A DNA stretch of 64,000 bases, taken from Stentor coeruleus (lineage: Eukaryota > Ciliophora > Heterotrichea > Heterotrichida > Stentoridae). The DNA lies in contig MPUH01000145.1 in NCBI GenBank assembly GCA_001970955.1, forward strand, positions 1 to 64,000. The letters run 5' to 3'. The notes under the pieces are model-generated. The model was not told where the DNA came from and made no database searches. It saw nothing but the letters and a program-made list of their open reading frames with translations. A program made the position numbers and the translations under genes. Shown here piece by piece: positions 10,476-21,973 of this stretch. Position 1 is the stretch's first letter; the number at the start of each line of letters is the position of its first letter.

Positions 10476-11584
10476 ATTATATGGGTTTGATATAAAATTT
10501 TAGGAATTCGCTATACAAGAAAAATGTTTCTATTAGAAAGAAGTAATATGACTAGAAGAATGCTATGTAGGTTTGAAAATTCCAAGTAAAAGCTTAAAAC
10601 TAAATCATATTAAATATCAATAGTATGTTAGATATTTTAAATGTATGTAATCTTTAAAAACTATTTAAAAGGTATATATTAATATCGTTTATAAAGTATA
10701 TTTTATCCAAGAATATATTACCTTTTGTATTTATGCAAACTATATTGAAGTAGGATTATGATTTTTTTGAAAACATTTACATGTTTTATGCGAGTATCCA
10801 AAAATTCTGAAATTTTATTGTCTTTACTCAAAATATTTGATTATTTGACAATTGTTTAAGTAGATTATTTGGCAGTATGAAAATAAATATAAATATAGGG
10901 ACTATTTGTGAATTTTAATGATTTTATAGTCTTCAGATGTTGGAAAATAAACTTCCAGATGATGCTTTGAAAGTAAATAAGGTATCATATTATAATAGTC
11001 TTGAATCTCGGTGAAAATTCAAATATTTTTTATGCTTTTCAAAGACTATAAAGATTTAAGATTATTATAGAAAGGTAAAAACTTTCACATAGGCTGAATT
11101 AAAATATGTTAAACACATAAATTTCCTCATTTGAAAAGTAATAAATAGAATTGTGAGAATGAGTATTTAGCTAACTTTTCAACATAGTTTCCACTAAAAA
11201 ATTAAAATTTTCTGGCACTAATTATATAATCAAAAATACACTATTTTAAGTTCAATATACAAATAAAATTAATTATATTATATTGATATCATTAGGCTAA
11301 AGAAAATGGTTTTGAATGAAATTATTTTTTAAGCAATCTAAAAATAATTTCCTTGCTAAAATTTACTAAAATCTTACTTTTATTTTTGGCTGATTTTTTG
11401 ACTCTTATTAAAAATTAATAACTCTCTTATAACTATTATCAACAAATTTGTTTATAAACACTAAATCTTTGGATTATATGCTAAAAAAAAATTACATAAG
11501 AATTTATGCTAAGGTAAAATGCTCTCAATTTTACTCTTATTTATTTGTATCTTGCTTTGATCAATAAAATATTTCATTTATATT
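10476..11584. other. Intergenic, 1.1 kb, no gene seen
   Basis: AT-rich sequence between two divergent genes. The longest suggestive piece is 25 codons from an ATG at about 10937 ending in TGA, with no recognisable similarity. I see no repeats of note. Confidence 0.5.
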
Positions 11585-14500
11585 ATGGACATTCCTATGA
11601 AAAGAATGAAATCAAAAAACTTGTTGAACCCACCTACAATAAAATTGCAAAAGTTTGACAGAGAATTTGTGAAAAGTCCAATCATAGGTAAGAATCTTTG
11701 GGTCAAAATTTTAAGCTATTTAGACTACAGAACTTATAATGTAACTATACCTGTTATTATCACATTCTTTAGATCACTGGTGAATAAAGAAACTTCAAGT
11801 GAAAACTTTGTGAGCTTTGCTATACAATTTAAAGCTGACCATAATCAGAACAAGCCAAATTTCGTGAATAAAAAAGAATTCGCAAAAAATATTTTGAATA
11901 GAAATCTGCTTAAAAGACTCTATCTTATATTCATAAATTTAGATGGTTATACTCCTGATTATATTCATTATATAAAAATTCATTCATCTGTTCTGTTTAA
12001 AACAGTCAAATACATGCATTTAAAAATTGATAGTCTGGGACACTTAAATCCAAAAAAATTTTTTAGTTTTTTTACATCAATTAAAAGTCTAAAATTTGAC
12101 TTAAAAAGTAATTCAGATGATTTGCTACTTATTTTTGATTTATTTTTCCCGAAAAATTTCGTATCATCAAATTACTTTAAAGATATTAGTGCAGAAAATA
12201 CTTATATTCCTAATAATCTTAAGAGACTATGGATTAGTACTAATTTAGAAAAGAGTAGGGAGATTGATTTATTTGAAATACTAAGTTTAACAAAAAAAAC
12301 TCAACTTCGTGAAATTGTTATAAAAGATTGTAAAAGGAAGCATAACTTAAATTTCAAAGCTTTGGGAAGTTTCTGTTGTAGTGATAGATTGGTTAAATTA
12401 AAGCTCCCAGTGTTTTGTTTAACAAATAATAAAGTTATTTTGGAATTTTGCCTTTATATAGGTAACACTTCTGTCTTGAAATCATTAACAGTATGCACAA
12501 TTTTATTAGAGTTCACTGATGCCATAACTTCAGAATTTATTAGAAACAGAAGCTTAACTAAGCTTCACTTTATTGGAATAGAAGCTACTATAAAAGACTC
12601 TTTATGTATTATCAATTCAATTTCTTCTATGAATGTTATCAATTTTTCTTTAGCATCTCGAGAATTTCATGCTGAAAAATTATGCAAAGAATATATTAAA
12701 GCGATAGATCAAATGCTTTTATCATCTAAGATAATCAAGTTGGACATAAATATAGAAAATTGCTCTTTTAAATGGATTAAGTCTTTAGCTGAAGTTATTG
12801 TAAGTCATGCTCAATATCATAATTTGGAATGGTTTATCAAGCATAATCTAAAATTTTGTTTACAGAATAGATTAGAAATGCCTTCAGTTTCAAATAGTCA
12901 TAATTATTCAACAAACCTTGCATATGAAGTTTTTAAACAGATTATATATAGAATTAAAAATATGCTTGGCTTCCCTGCTAATGCAGAAGATTTTAGATTT
13001 AGATTACAGGAAATGATAAAATCACACAAATCTAGTATGGATAAATCGAAATCCAGCATCCAAGTTTATTATTATTCACTCTTATCTATAAAATACCCTG
13101 ATTTAGATTATCTAAATCTTAAATCTATAGAACTCAACTCTGAAAGCATCTATTTTTTAGAAGTTCTTAAAGACTTTAGTAATTTGAAAACCTTAAAACT
13201 CTGCATCACTGATTTTTTCAACCCAAAAGATTTATTATATTGCTTAGCCTACTTCAATGCTAAGCTAGAAAATCTTATTTTAGACTTCAATAACAATCGT
13301 TGTTGGAGAGAATCATGTACAAAAATGATAGGAAAATTAAATCACTTAAGAAAACTTCATCTTATTGGGGCGAATATCGTAAACTCTGACTCATATATTT
13401 CCTCTGTTATCCAAAACTTACAAGTTTTAAAACTATCTTATTTACAATTAAACGAAGAAACATTTCCATATTTGCTTTCAGGTTTGCAGGAAAATCAGTG
13501 TATAATAAATATAAAACTAAACAAAATAGTTGTTCAAAATTATGATGAATGTATTGCAATGCAAGAATTACTTGAAATTTTAAAAGAAAAAAGCAAATTT
13601 ATCAAAATTTCCATAAGATTCAACAATTTAAATCCAAGTCTTATAATACAAACAAGGGATATTTATATGGATTTCATACAGGCAATAGACTTAATTGTTT
13701 TAAATAACAAAAAACTAACTGAATTCAATGTATTAATACCAGTTTACTACAAGTTTTTAACAGAATACAGTTTTCATATATATGAAATAATTAAAACATA
13801 TAAAAATCTAGAAATAATCAACACTTTCAAGATAAAAAATATGTTTGAAGACAATTTTTCAAACATTCCTGAAGAATTAACACCTTCAGAAAGGTCTGAA
13901 TGCAACTCTTTACCAGATACTTCAAGATTTGTATGTATAATGCCTATTGTTATATCACAGATTTTTGTTGATTTTGATAGAAATTTTGTAGCAGAAAACT
14001 ATTTTTCTCAAGAATTAACGATTAATAAACTTGATTTCAGTCATCCATATGTTAACCCATTGTTAAACATGCTTGTTTTTTCGATGATTCGAATTTTTGA
14101 AGATTTACAAGTTTTTGTCTTAGGGAATATATTATTTGATTCTACAATTACTTGTGTATTATCGTGGAATATAGCTTTACTTCCAAATCTTAGAAAAATT
14201 GAACTTAAGGGTCTTAAGGTTAATTTTGAAGAAATTCAGTGGGTTTTCAGTGCACGAAAACTTAAAAGCTTGAAACTTTATGATGTGATTTTTTTCAAAA
14301 AAGATAATGAATTAGATTTTCGAGCTCTTTTGCAATCAGCTGAGATAGAAAAATTATGTTTAAGGAATGTTATCTATAACAATTATCGAAAAGATGCTTT
14401 ATTTACAATGATTAGTAATAAATGCAAAACTTGTCGTTTTGATATTGAAAATCAATCTATGATTTTTGATATTTTTAGTGGATGCAAAGTTATAAAATTG

Positions 14501-14617
14501 AAATATGCATGTTATTGTGTTAAATGCGCAAATATAGCATATGCTAAAATTAAAGAATTTCCTATGTTAAAGGAGTTTTCACTCAAGATAATAACAGAGA
14601 GCTGTTATAATCACTAG
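11585..14617 (+). CDS. F-box-like / leucine-rich repeat protein
   Basis: 1010 aa. Residues about 35-60 (LWVKILSYLDYRTYNVTIPV) resemble the first helices of an F-box. The rest carries irregular leucine-rich repeats, for example LKTLKLCITD, LRKLHLIGAN, LQVLKLSYLQ, LRKIELKGLKV and LKSLKLYDVIF, spaced by 25-60 residues. No signal peptide or membrane segment. If the F-box is real it would be a substrate receptor of an SCF ubiquitin ligase, but the box is weak and this is inference. An alternative is a ribonuclease-inhibitor-like scaffold without ubiquitin function. The TAG stop is followed directly by an intron-like 15-mer that cannot extend the frame. Confidence 0.65.
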   Translation: MDIPMKRMKSKNLLNPPTIKLQKFDREFVKSPIIGKNLWVKILSYLDYRTYNVTIPVIITFFRSLVNKETSSENFVSFAIQFKADHNQNKPNFVNKKEFAKNILNRNLLKRLYLIFINLDGYTPDYIHYIKIHSSVLFKTVKYMHLKIDSLGHLNPKKFFSFFTSIKSLKFDLKSNSDDLLLIFDLFFPKNFVSSNYFKDISAENTYIPNNLKRLWISTNLEKSREIDLFEILSLTKKTQLREIVIKDCKRKHNLNFKALGSFCCSDRLVKLKLPVFCLTNNKVILEFCLYIGNTSVLKSLTVCTILLEFTDAITSEFIRNRSLTKLHFIGIEATIKDSLCIINSISSMNVINFSLASREFHAEKLCKEYIKAIDQMLLSSKIIKLDINIENCSFKWIKSLAEVIVSHAQYHNLEWFIKHNLKFCLQNRLEMPSVSNSHNYSTNLAYEVFKQIIYRIKNMLGFPANAEDFRFRLQEMIKSHKSSMDKSKSSIQVYYYSLLSIKYPDLDYLNLKSIELNSESIYFLEVLKDFSNLKTLKLCITDFFNPKDLLYCLAYFNAKLENLILDFNNNRCWRESCTKMIGKLNHLRKLHLIGANIVNSDSYISSVIQNLQVLKLSYLQLNEETFPYLLSGLQENQCIINIKLNKIVVQNYDECIAMQELLEILKEKSKFIKISIRFNNLNPSLIIQTRDIYMDFIQAIDLIVLNNKKLTEFNVLIPVYYKFLTEYSFHIYEIIKTYKNLEIINTFKIKNMFEDNFSNIPEELTPSERSECNSLPDTSRFVCIMPIVISQIFVDFDRNFVAENYFSQELTINKLDFSHPYVNPLLNMLVFSMIRIFEDLQVFVLGNILFDSTITCVLSWNIALLPNLRKIELKGLKVNFEEIQWVFSARKLKSLKLYDVIFFKKDNELDFRALLQSAEIEKLCLRNVIYNNYRKDALFTMISNKCKTCRFDIENQSMIFDIFSGCKVIKLKYACYCVKCANIAYAKIKEFPMLKEFSLKIITESCYNH

Positions 14618-14866
14618 GTAAAACTTAGTTAGTTTAATAGATAAAAAAAGTTTATAATAATTACGACTAGTTTAACTATTTTTAGTTTTATTTCTAAAAT
14701 AAATAATATATATATATAAGTCTTTTTCAGCATACAAGTAAAGTTAATAAATTGAATAAATCTTTATATTGAAATCTAGAAATTGCAGATAATTGAATAT
14801 CATTAGATATAAAAATGTGTATTATAAGCACATTATACAATTAGTAATAAAAAATATTTCTTAATA

Positions 14867-17236
14867 ATGAAAATTATTGTCTTAGCAATAATACTAACAT
14901 GTCTTGCAGGAGTAGTCTTTACAATCAGCGTTTATTTGATAACAAGATATGACAGTCTAACAAAAAATCATTTGACAAATAAAGAAAACTTAAATAATAA
15001 TCAACCAAAAATAGACTATTTAATATTCCAAGATAAAGAGCCACTAACATCTGAAATCAAAAAAAGACTAACCTTAAGCCGACAAAACGAGCCTTATACT
15101 TCAGAAAACAAAAGCTGTATTCCTACTTTTTACGGTATAACTCCAGAGCATGATTCAATATATTTCAAACCAAAAAGAACTTTTACATGCCCAGTTTTAA
15201 GCAATGGGGTAAAACTCAATTTTGAAAAAAATAAAACAATACTAACTTGCCCATATAGAGGGTCAATATATATAGGTGGCCCAATAACTGAAGAAATTTT
15301 TGGTTCTTATGAGTTTTTTGATTATTGGAATCTATATGAAAGTCCAATTTCTAGTCCTAATTCTGAGTTCGCTTTTGCTAAATGTAGTATTGAAAACTTA
15401 GCTATTTTACATAATAATTATAATTATAGTGCTGCGCAGAGGGCAAAATCAATAACAAATTTGATGACTAAAAATAAAGGTATAAAATCTCGCCCTTTGA
15501 CTGTGATGATTATTTCAGTAGATTCTATGTCCCGACAAAATTTTTATAGGCATTTGACACAGACTCAGAATTTGCTTCAAAAATATTCGCTTTCGGAATT
15601 ATTTTCTGTTTATGATTTTATGCTAAATAATGCTGAAGATTGGACTACTGTTCCTAATATGTCACCTTTTTTGAATGGTTATAGGATAGATGACAATAAA
15701 GATAATGTTAATGGAAGCTTAAAGGTAATGTCTGATTGGAGTAAGTTTGAAGCTTTCCAAAATAAAACTTCGTTGTGGAAACATTTTGAGAGACAAGGGT
15801 TTGTGACAATGTTCCTTTGTGAAAGCAGTAATGATTTTATAAGTCAATTTACTGGTAGAAAAATCTTGACTGATCATGTTGTTGCTAATTTTTGGAGAGT
15901 CGCTGCCAAAAGCACAAGATTCAATGAATTTAGCACTGGAAGTCAATGCATAGGTTCAATGCCTCCTCACAATTATAGCTTAAATTACATTAAAGAGTAC
16001 TTCAAAAACTACAAAGGGATCAACAGATTTGCATTCGCTCAAATAAACACAGCTCATGAAGAAACCTGTAATAGACTTTTAACTCTTGATAAACCATTAT
16101 CAGTATTTATTAAAGAAACTTTAGAATTCGCAAATGATAATAACGAAGATATTATAATGATAATCTCAGGAGATCATGGAAGATATTATAAAGCTCTAAC
16201 CTTAGAATCTTTTTCAGAAAAAATGATCCCAGCACATTTTATTGTAGCAAGCAAAAACCTTATCGAAAAATTTAATATCGACCAAAATTTGGTTCATAAT
16301 GAAAATATGCTTATCTCAAGACTTGATTGGTATGCAACAATAAAACATATGGCAAGTTTTCCTTATATGACAGGTCCACCAAGTAAGGCAGAAATGCAAG
16401 AGTTTTATGATTCACTACCTGAAAAAAGAGGCAAAGATGTTTTTTTTGAAAAACTTGATGAAATGAGAAATTGTGAGAGTTTAGGTATAAGTGAAAATGT
16501 TTGTATATGCGATAATAATGCTTTTACTAATCTGCCTATAAGTGAAAAATTCAAAGATATTGCCTTTACAACAATTAAAAAACTTAACTATTTAATAAAA
16601 GCTAAAAATTTTGAAAAAAACTGCAAGCTTATAACGAATTACCAAATATCAGAAGTGCTAAAAATCGTAAAAGAATCTAAAGAAAAACTTGAAAACTATT
16701 TTATAAAGCTTTTAATTCCTGATACAATTCTTGATGAATATGAAAATCCTAAGAATATGACAAATACTATAGTTATTTATATTTACGTACCTTTTAAAGA
16801 TGCTTTAAAGTTTAATTATAATAAAAATAGAGAATTATCAATTAGAAATGAATTACTTAAAAGTATCAATAATGAACTTGTTACATTTGAAAATACAGTT
16901 TATGATGTTGTATTAAATACAGTTTATGGAAAAGTTATCTTCTCAGAAATAAATATGGATGAAATAAATAATGTATGCATTCCAAAGATACAAAAATATA
17001 TCATAGAAGGACAAAATGGGAACTCTTGTAAGGATGTTTGTGAGAATAAAAATTATTTTTGTTTAAACAAAAAATTGTTTGATAATACTTTAGATTTTAT
17101 GGATAAGAAATATTTATCTTTAGATTCTGAAGGAAAATATAAGGAATTGATGGATGAAATACAGAATGATTATAAACAAAAATGTGAAAGAATATTTACT
17201 TCCTCATCACCTTTATGCGAGTGTTTTAGCATTTAG
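14867..17236 (+). CDS. DUF229 sulfatase-fold type II membrane protein
   Basis: 789 aa. A hydrophobic segment at residues 3-26 is a signal anchor. The lumenal/extracellular body has the DUF229 pattern of the alkaline phosphatase/sulfatase superfamily: VDSMSRQNFYRHL with D219, and ISGDHGRYY with GDHG at 435-438. Between them come conserved-looking TTVPNMSPFLNG and AHEETCNR. Cysteine-rich segments near residues 480-500 and the C-terminus suggest disulfides, and several N-x-S/T sites fit a secretory protein. The metal-binding Asp and His of the fold are present, so it may be an active hydrolase, but no DUF229 substrate can be named. The last 280 residues are an extension I do not recognise. Confidence 0.8.
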   Translation: MKIIVLAIILTCLAGVVFTISVYLITRYDSLTKNHLTNKENLNNNQPKIDYLIFQDKEPLTSEIKKRLTLSRQNEPYTSENKSCIPTFYGITPEHDSIYFKPKRTFTCPVLSNGVKLNFEKNKTILTCPYRGSIYIGGPITEEIFGSYEFFDYWNLYESPISSPNSEFAFAKCSIENLAILHNNYNYSAAQRAKSITNLMTKNKGIKSRPLTVMIISVDSMSRQNFYRHLTQTQNLLQKYSLSELFSVYDFMLNNAEDWTTVPNMSPFLNGYRIDDNKDNVNGSLKVMSDWSKFEAFQNKTSLWKHFERQGFVTMFLCESSNDFISQFTGRKILTDHVVANFWRVAAKSTRFNEFSTGSQCIGSMPPHNYSLNYIKEYFKNYKGINRFAFAQINTAHEETCNRLLTLDKPLSVFIKETLEFANDNNEDIIMIISGDHGRYYKALTLESFSEKMIPAHFIVASKNLIEKFNIDQNLVHNENMLISRLDWYATIKHMASFPYMTGPPSKAEMQEFYDSLPEKRGKDVFFEKLDEMRNCESLGISENVCICDNNAFTNLPISEKFKDIAFTTIKKLNYLIKAKNFEKNCKLITNYQISEVLKIVKESKEKLENYFIKLLIPDTILDEYENPKNMTNTIVIYIYVPFKDALKFNYNKNRELSIRNELLKSINNELVTFENTVYDVVLNTVYGKVIFSEINMDEINNVCIPKIQKYIIEGQNGNSCKDVCENKNYFCLNKKLFDNTLDFMDKKYLSLDSEGKYKELMDEIQNDYKQKCERIFTSSSPLCECFSI

Positions 17237-17658
17237 TAATAATTTATGAGGTAGTTAGGTTTATTCATTTTGGATTATAAGATCTTCATATAGAATAAAT
17301 AATCATTGAATTATAAGTTTGGTATATGTATTTTAATTTTTTTAATAAAGATTTTATAGCAAAAAAAATAATTGAAATTGTTTTTTTTGGTGACCTGTCA
17401 CCTCTTTCTCATGAATTCTTCATTTTTCTTTATATAATTTCCCAATTTTCACATATAGCACGTAATTTAATTATAAACCAATCTCCTCAAACTCATAAAA
17501 TCTTAAACTACCTAAAATAAACTCAATCATCTAATTTCCTAAAAGAGAATCTAACTCATCCTAAATCACCCAAACACCAAAAACATACACAAACATATCA
17601 ACCCCATCACATAATTTACAACAAATTTACTAACAACATATAAAAAATCAAACACAAT
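17237..17658. other. Intergenic, 3' end of DUF229 gene to start of carboxypeptidase gene
   Basis: The left part is T/G-rich and the right part from about 17520 is C/A-rich, following the window-wide skew rule. A short perfect palindrome with two central bases, GGTGACCTGTCACC, lies at about 17389-17402. No gene is supported. Confidence 0.5.
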
Positions 17659-20035
17659 ATGGAAGAAATTGAACAGCAAAATTTAGACGACGATGACCTC
17701 TACAAGCATATCCCTCCTCCAATACCTTTAATACCAAAAAACAAGTACTCAGATGATGCTGCAATAAGTTACCAACCTCTACTGTAATATTTACTTAGTC
17801 AAACAAATTATCCTTTATCAAAAGATAACAAAAAGCATGAGCTCGGACATTCATTTGCTGAATGTATTGGTATTCCAGCTAATACTTCTATATCAAATTA
17901 TTGTGAAAACAAGTAAAATTTTATATAGAGCTGTGGTTTATCGAAGAAACCCAAAATCCCTTAGTTTTAAACACGAACTTCTTAACTTGTCTTGTTTTCT
18001 TTGTAATGATAGACCAAGTAAAAAAAAGCATGAAGAAATTAAACAGTTTTATATACCGAATAATGAAGAAGATTTTACTTTGGTATTTGAAAGTCGGTTT
18101 GAAAGTGGCAACCTTTGGATGGCATTTAAAGTATCAGAACAGGAGTATGATTTAGTATTGCAAAATGATGTAAATACTAGAGGACATACACAATGGTTTT
18201 ATTTTAGGGTGATAAATACAAGAAAAGATTTAAATGTGAAATTTAACATAATAAACCTCTGCAAATCCGGTTCTCTCTACAACTCAGGAATGAAAGTTCT
18301 AATCCGTTCCGAAAAATGTGGAGGCGATTGGTTTCGAGGAGGTGAAGACATTTCTTACTACGCAAATGGTATAGCCCGAGGTAAAAAAGGTAAAAGTTAT
18401 TACACAATGACATTCAAATACAATTTCCCTCATAATAACGATACTGTATTTTTCGCTTATTCATATCCATACACATTTACAAACATGATGGAATATTTAC
18501 AAAATCTTGAAGAAGATCCAGTACGTAAAAACATAATAATGAGAAAACTTTTAACATATTCAATAGGGGGAAATCGTTGTGATTATCTAACAATAACAGC
18601 GGCAAGTAATCCTGAAGAAGTTAAAAAACGTAGAGGAGTTGTTATATCAGCACGTGTACATCCTGGTGAAACTGTTGGATCATGGATGATGCATGGGGTA
18701 TTAGAGTTTTTAACTGGAAATACTCCTGAAGCTATGTTGTTAAGAGAAAATTTTGTATTTAAAATCATCCCAATGCTCAACCCTGATGGGGTTATAAACG
18801 GGAATTATCGTTGCAATCTTGCAGGAGTTGATTTGAATAGAAGATGGAAAGATCCTTTAAAAAGCTTACACCCTACAATTTGTGCAACAAAAAAACTTAT
18901 TAAAGCTTTTGCTAGAGAAAGACCTATTGAATTGATATGTGATTTACATGGGCATTCACGTAAACATAATATTTTTATGTATGGGTGTAATATTGATAAT
19001 TCTCCTGAAATTACAAGATGTTATCCTTATATTTTATCGAAAATATCGAAGTTTTTTAGTTATAAATACTGTTCTTTTATTATGCAAAAATCAAAAGATT
19101 CGACTATGAGGATTGCGATGTTTAAAGAAACTAGGGTTCCACATATTTATACTCTTGAGGCTACTTTTGCTGGGTGTAATTTCGGCCCATTTCAAGGTGT
19201 GCATTTGACTACAGAGAATTTGATGACTATGGGTAAAGAATTATGTCAGGCTATTGTTGTTAGTAACAATTTGTCAGTTGATTCACAAGTTCCACATGTG
19301 ATTTCGATGAAAGAAGCTTTAGCAGATATAAAAACAATACCTGAGCTCCTTGAAACTTCAAGTGAGGATGGAAGTTCGTCTGGAAGCGACTCTGATCCTT
19401 CTGAAGATAACCTAAACTCACAAGAAATGGTCAAACTCCTAGTCGCCCCATCAAAACGTAAAAAAATAACCGACCGGCCAATCACAAAAAAAGACATCCT
19501 ATCAATATCTTTTAACAAACGTGAAAAAGAAAAGGAAAAATCCAAACAAAAAACAATAAAAAAATGTATTAACTGTGGGGATATCGAAGATCAAGGGCAT
19601 TTATGTATGAAACAAAAACTATACCCTAAAGATTTTCTTAAAACAAGTATAAAACCAATAAGAAACAGAGAATATTCTAATAAAAGATCTTCAACATATA
19701 ATATTACAGTAGGATTTTTCCCAGGTTTAAGTCCAATTCATGTTAATGCTGATGGGAAAAAAGTTAGAGATCAAAGCACACAGACTCAATTTGTCACAAC
19801 ACCACGTAAGCCAGAAAGTGTTGGAGCTTCATTGTATTTTTTAGATGTAAATGAGACTAGTTCTAAGTTTCTTATGTCAGAAATGCTTGAAAAAAAACCG
19901 GAAATTGAGTCTATGACTGATTCAGAAAAGGAGAGAGGGAGGATAACAAATCTTGAAAAACATAGCTTGCCTTTTATAGCTAAAGGCAAGACACTTTCTA
20001 TTGAAAAACACTTGAAACTGGATGGAATTAAGTAA
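17659..20035 (+). CDS. Cytosolic carboxypeptidase, AGBL2/AGBL3 type (tubulin deglutamylase family)
   Basis: 781 aa after removal of introns at 17784-17798 (15 nt) and 17913-17928 (16 nt). The ATG at 17659 opens MEEIEQQNLDDDDLY; the splice joins are QPLLQTNYPL and YCENKAVVYRR. The CCP N-domain reads FESRFESGNL and HTQWFYFRVINTRKD, very like vertebrate AGBL2/3. The M14 catalytic domain has zinc ligands in ARVHPGETVGSW (HxxE) and CDLHGHSR, a substrate-binding region around LNPDGVINGNYRC and DLNRRW, and the catalytic Glu in TLEATFAG. A Ser-rich, basic C-terminal tail of about 230 residues is not conserved. Family members trim glutamate from tubulin tails in cilia, which fits a ciliate with many microtubule arrays. 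A start at 17837 would miss the first exons. Confidence 0.92.
17784..17798 (+). other. 15-nt intron 1 of the carboxypeptidase gene
   Basis: GTAATATTTACTTAG, phase 2, with an in-frame stop if retained. Removal joins the ATG-bearing exon to the next in one frame. Confidence 0.9.
17913..17928 (+). other. 16-nt intron 2 of the carboxypeptidase gene
   Basis: GTAAAATTTTATATAG, phase 2, one base longer than the others. Only a 16-nt removal restores the frame into AVVYRRNPKS. Confidence 0.85.
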
Positions 20036-20164
20036 ATATAATAGCTTGTTTTTGTAAATTATTTAAGCTAATAATAGAAATTTGATTAGAAGTTTGTAGG
20101 ATTATAAGAATAATTTGTGTATATAATATGTTTTTTTAAAGTTAATTATTTGCATATATATTCT

Positions 20165-21973
20165 CTAATCTTGACTGATTTCATCACAACATTCCTGCAA
20201 ATAATGCTTTAAGTTGTATATTTTCGCTGTAATCCTCCCTCGCTCTTCTTGAAGCCTAACTTNTATTTTCGCTGTAATCCTCCCTCGCTCTTCTTGAAGC
20301 CTAACTTTCTGAATTTTTAAATCTTTTAATTTCATATCATATTCAAGTTCTTTCTCAATAGCATTATGTCTTATGTTTTCAATATCATCCCTTGAATCTA
20401 TTATTTGAACTGAATTAAAATCTAAAGGCAAACTTTTCTTAAAATCTTGTACTTTCTTAGGATCCTGTATTGGTTTCTTTTTAAATATGTTTATATAAAA
20501 ATTTTCTGGTTTAGTATCTTTATTTTGATTTATATTCAACCTATCAGCACCTCGCACACAAAGAGTTTTTTCCAAATCAACAAGTTTCGTATCTTCTAAT
20601 TCATAATCAACAGATGAGCTTCTATCAGTTTTTAAAGTACTATTATAAGAATTGCATGTTAGATTTTCTCTAATCAAAGACGAAACATTTTTTTCATCAA
20701 TAGGAGAATTTTGTGTTGCAGAGTATCTTTTTATAGGGGTTTTCGACTTGACCTGATCAATTGAATACACCCGATTCAGGTTGTTCATAGCATTTTTAGC
20801 GTTTTTTCTCATGTTCATAACCCCATTAATAGCACTTATCGACTTCAAGCCTGATATTTTTGTTTTAATCCTATAAATCTGTGTGTTTATCTGATCCATT
20901 TCATCTTTCGAGCATTTTCTCAACATTTTATCTAACTCCCTAAGTTTCCCTTCTAATTCCCCAATCTCTTTTTCCACCTCATATCCTTTTTCCTCACTTT
21001 GTTTCTTTATTAAATCCAATTTCCCCTTTCCTTCCTCATCAATTTCTTCAAAAAATCTACCCAATTTCTCTAAAGCCTTCTTCAAAACATCCTTTTTCCT
21101 ATTAACTTTTTCTGACTCTTTTTCAGCTTTAATCCATTCATTAACCATATCAATTCTCTTAGATTTCAAATAATTTATCTCATCATGTAACTCATTTTTT
21201 TTCTGTTTCATAGTCGATCTAACAGTTTTTAACTCAGCTTTTTGCCATTCAAGTTCATTTTTTAGTATTCCTTGATCTTTTTGGCTTTGTTTCAATAACA
21301 CAAGTTGCATTTCAACTGCGCATTGGGATATGGAATTTATTTTCTTAGAACTGTTTATAAAAACTGGGGCTTGAGTATTTTCTTCATAGGCTAAAAGCAT
21401 AGATTCTTCATATTCCTTGCATGTTTTTATTATAGAATCAGGTAGGGTATTCGTTGTTGCTGATTTTTCTGTAGAGTTTTCCCAATCTTTGCTTATAAAA
21501 TTAGCGATTTGGTCCTTTGAGGTTATCGCCATGTCTTTGCCGTTAATTTTCAATATGAACTCATGGTTTCCTAATGAGAACTTCCCTGTTTTCTTATTAT
21601 TTTTTTCATAATTGTCGATTGTATTTAACAATATTCGCACTCCTTCATGAAGATCTTGAAGAGTACAATTTATAATGTTGCTCATTTTTTTGGTTAAAAC
21701 ACATACTAAGTCGTTTATTGTGTTAGATTGTAATGAAAGATTTAGTTTTGATCCAAGTTCAATACAAAAGTCTTCGAAAGGTTTTTGTTGAAGGATTTGA
21801 GGCTTGTGTTCTGGGCTATAGTTTATTTCACTTTGTGGATGAAGAATCGACCCTGATTTGTGACGGTCTTGAATACGTCGTTGACGAGTGAATTGAGTAT
21901 TAGCAAAAACTTTTATGGTTTTATGATCTGTTTCGAATTTTGATTTCAGTTTTTTGTCTGCTAAACTTTCCAT
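20165..21973 (-). CDS. Coiled-coil protein of unknown function (C-terminal end inflated by an assembly artefact)
   Basis: As written 602 aa, but 15 codons near the C-terminus are a duplicated assembly overlap around the N at 20263; the real product is about 587 aa. The N-terminal 200 residues are mixed. Residues about 225-375 are a long heptad-like coiled coil rich in K/E (MKQKKNELHDEINYLKSKR, EKEIGELEGKLRELDK). A Ser/Lys-rich linker follows, then a second short coil (KLKDLKIQKVRLQEERGRI) and an end LKHYLQECCDEI. No domain family recognised. A structural or ciliary/cortical role would fit but is only a guess. Confidence 0.8.
   Translation of the reverse strand: MESLADKKLKSKFETDHKTIKVFANTQFTRQRRIQDRHKSGSILHPQSEINYSPEHKPQILQQKPFEDFCIELGSKLNLSLQSNTINDLVCVLTKKMSNIINCTLQDLHEGVRILLNTIDNYEKNNKKTGKFSLGNHEFILKINGKDMAITSKDQIANFISKDWENSTEKSATTNTLPDSIIKTCKEYEESMLLAYEENTQAPVFINSSKKINSISQCAVEMQLVLLKQSQKDQGILKNELEWQKAELKTVRSTMKQKKNELHDEINYLKSKRIDMVNEWIKAEKESEKVNRKKDVLKKALEKLGRFFEEIDEEGKGKLDLIKKQSEEKGYEVEKEIGELEGKLRELDKMLRKCSKDEMDQINTQIYRIKTKISGLKSISAINGVMNMRKNAKNAMNNLNRVYSIDQVKSKTPIKRYSATQNSPIDEKNVSSLIRENLTCNSYNSTLKTDRSSSVDYELEDTKLVDLEKTLCVRGADRLNINQNKDTKPENFYINIFKKKPIQDPKKVQDFKKSLPLDFNSVQIIDSRDDIENIRHNAIEKELEYDMKLKDLKIQKVRLQEERGRITAKIXVRLQEERGRITAKIYNLKHYLQECCDEISQD
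20219..20307. repeat. Exact 44-bp direct repeat around a single N (assembly overlap)
   Basis: 20219-20262 and 20264-20307 are identical and separated only by N at 20263. The unit plus N is 45 bases, so the frame of the coiled-coil gene survives and its protein gains a false second copy of VRLQEERGRITAKI. Confidence 0.95.

Noticed and set aside
14618-14632. GTAAAACTTAGTTAG as a 15-nt intron at the end of the LRR-like gene
   Set aside because: The in-frame TAG stop lies directly before the GT, so splicing would not extend the protein.
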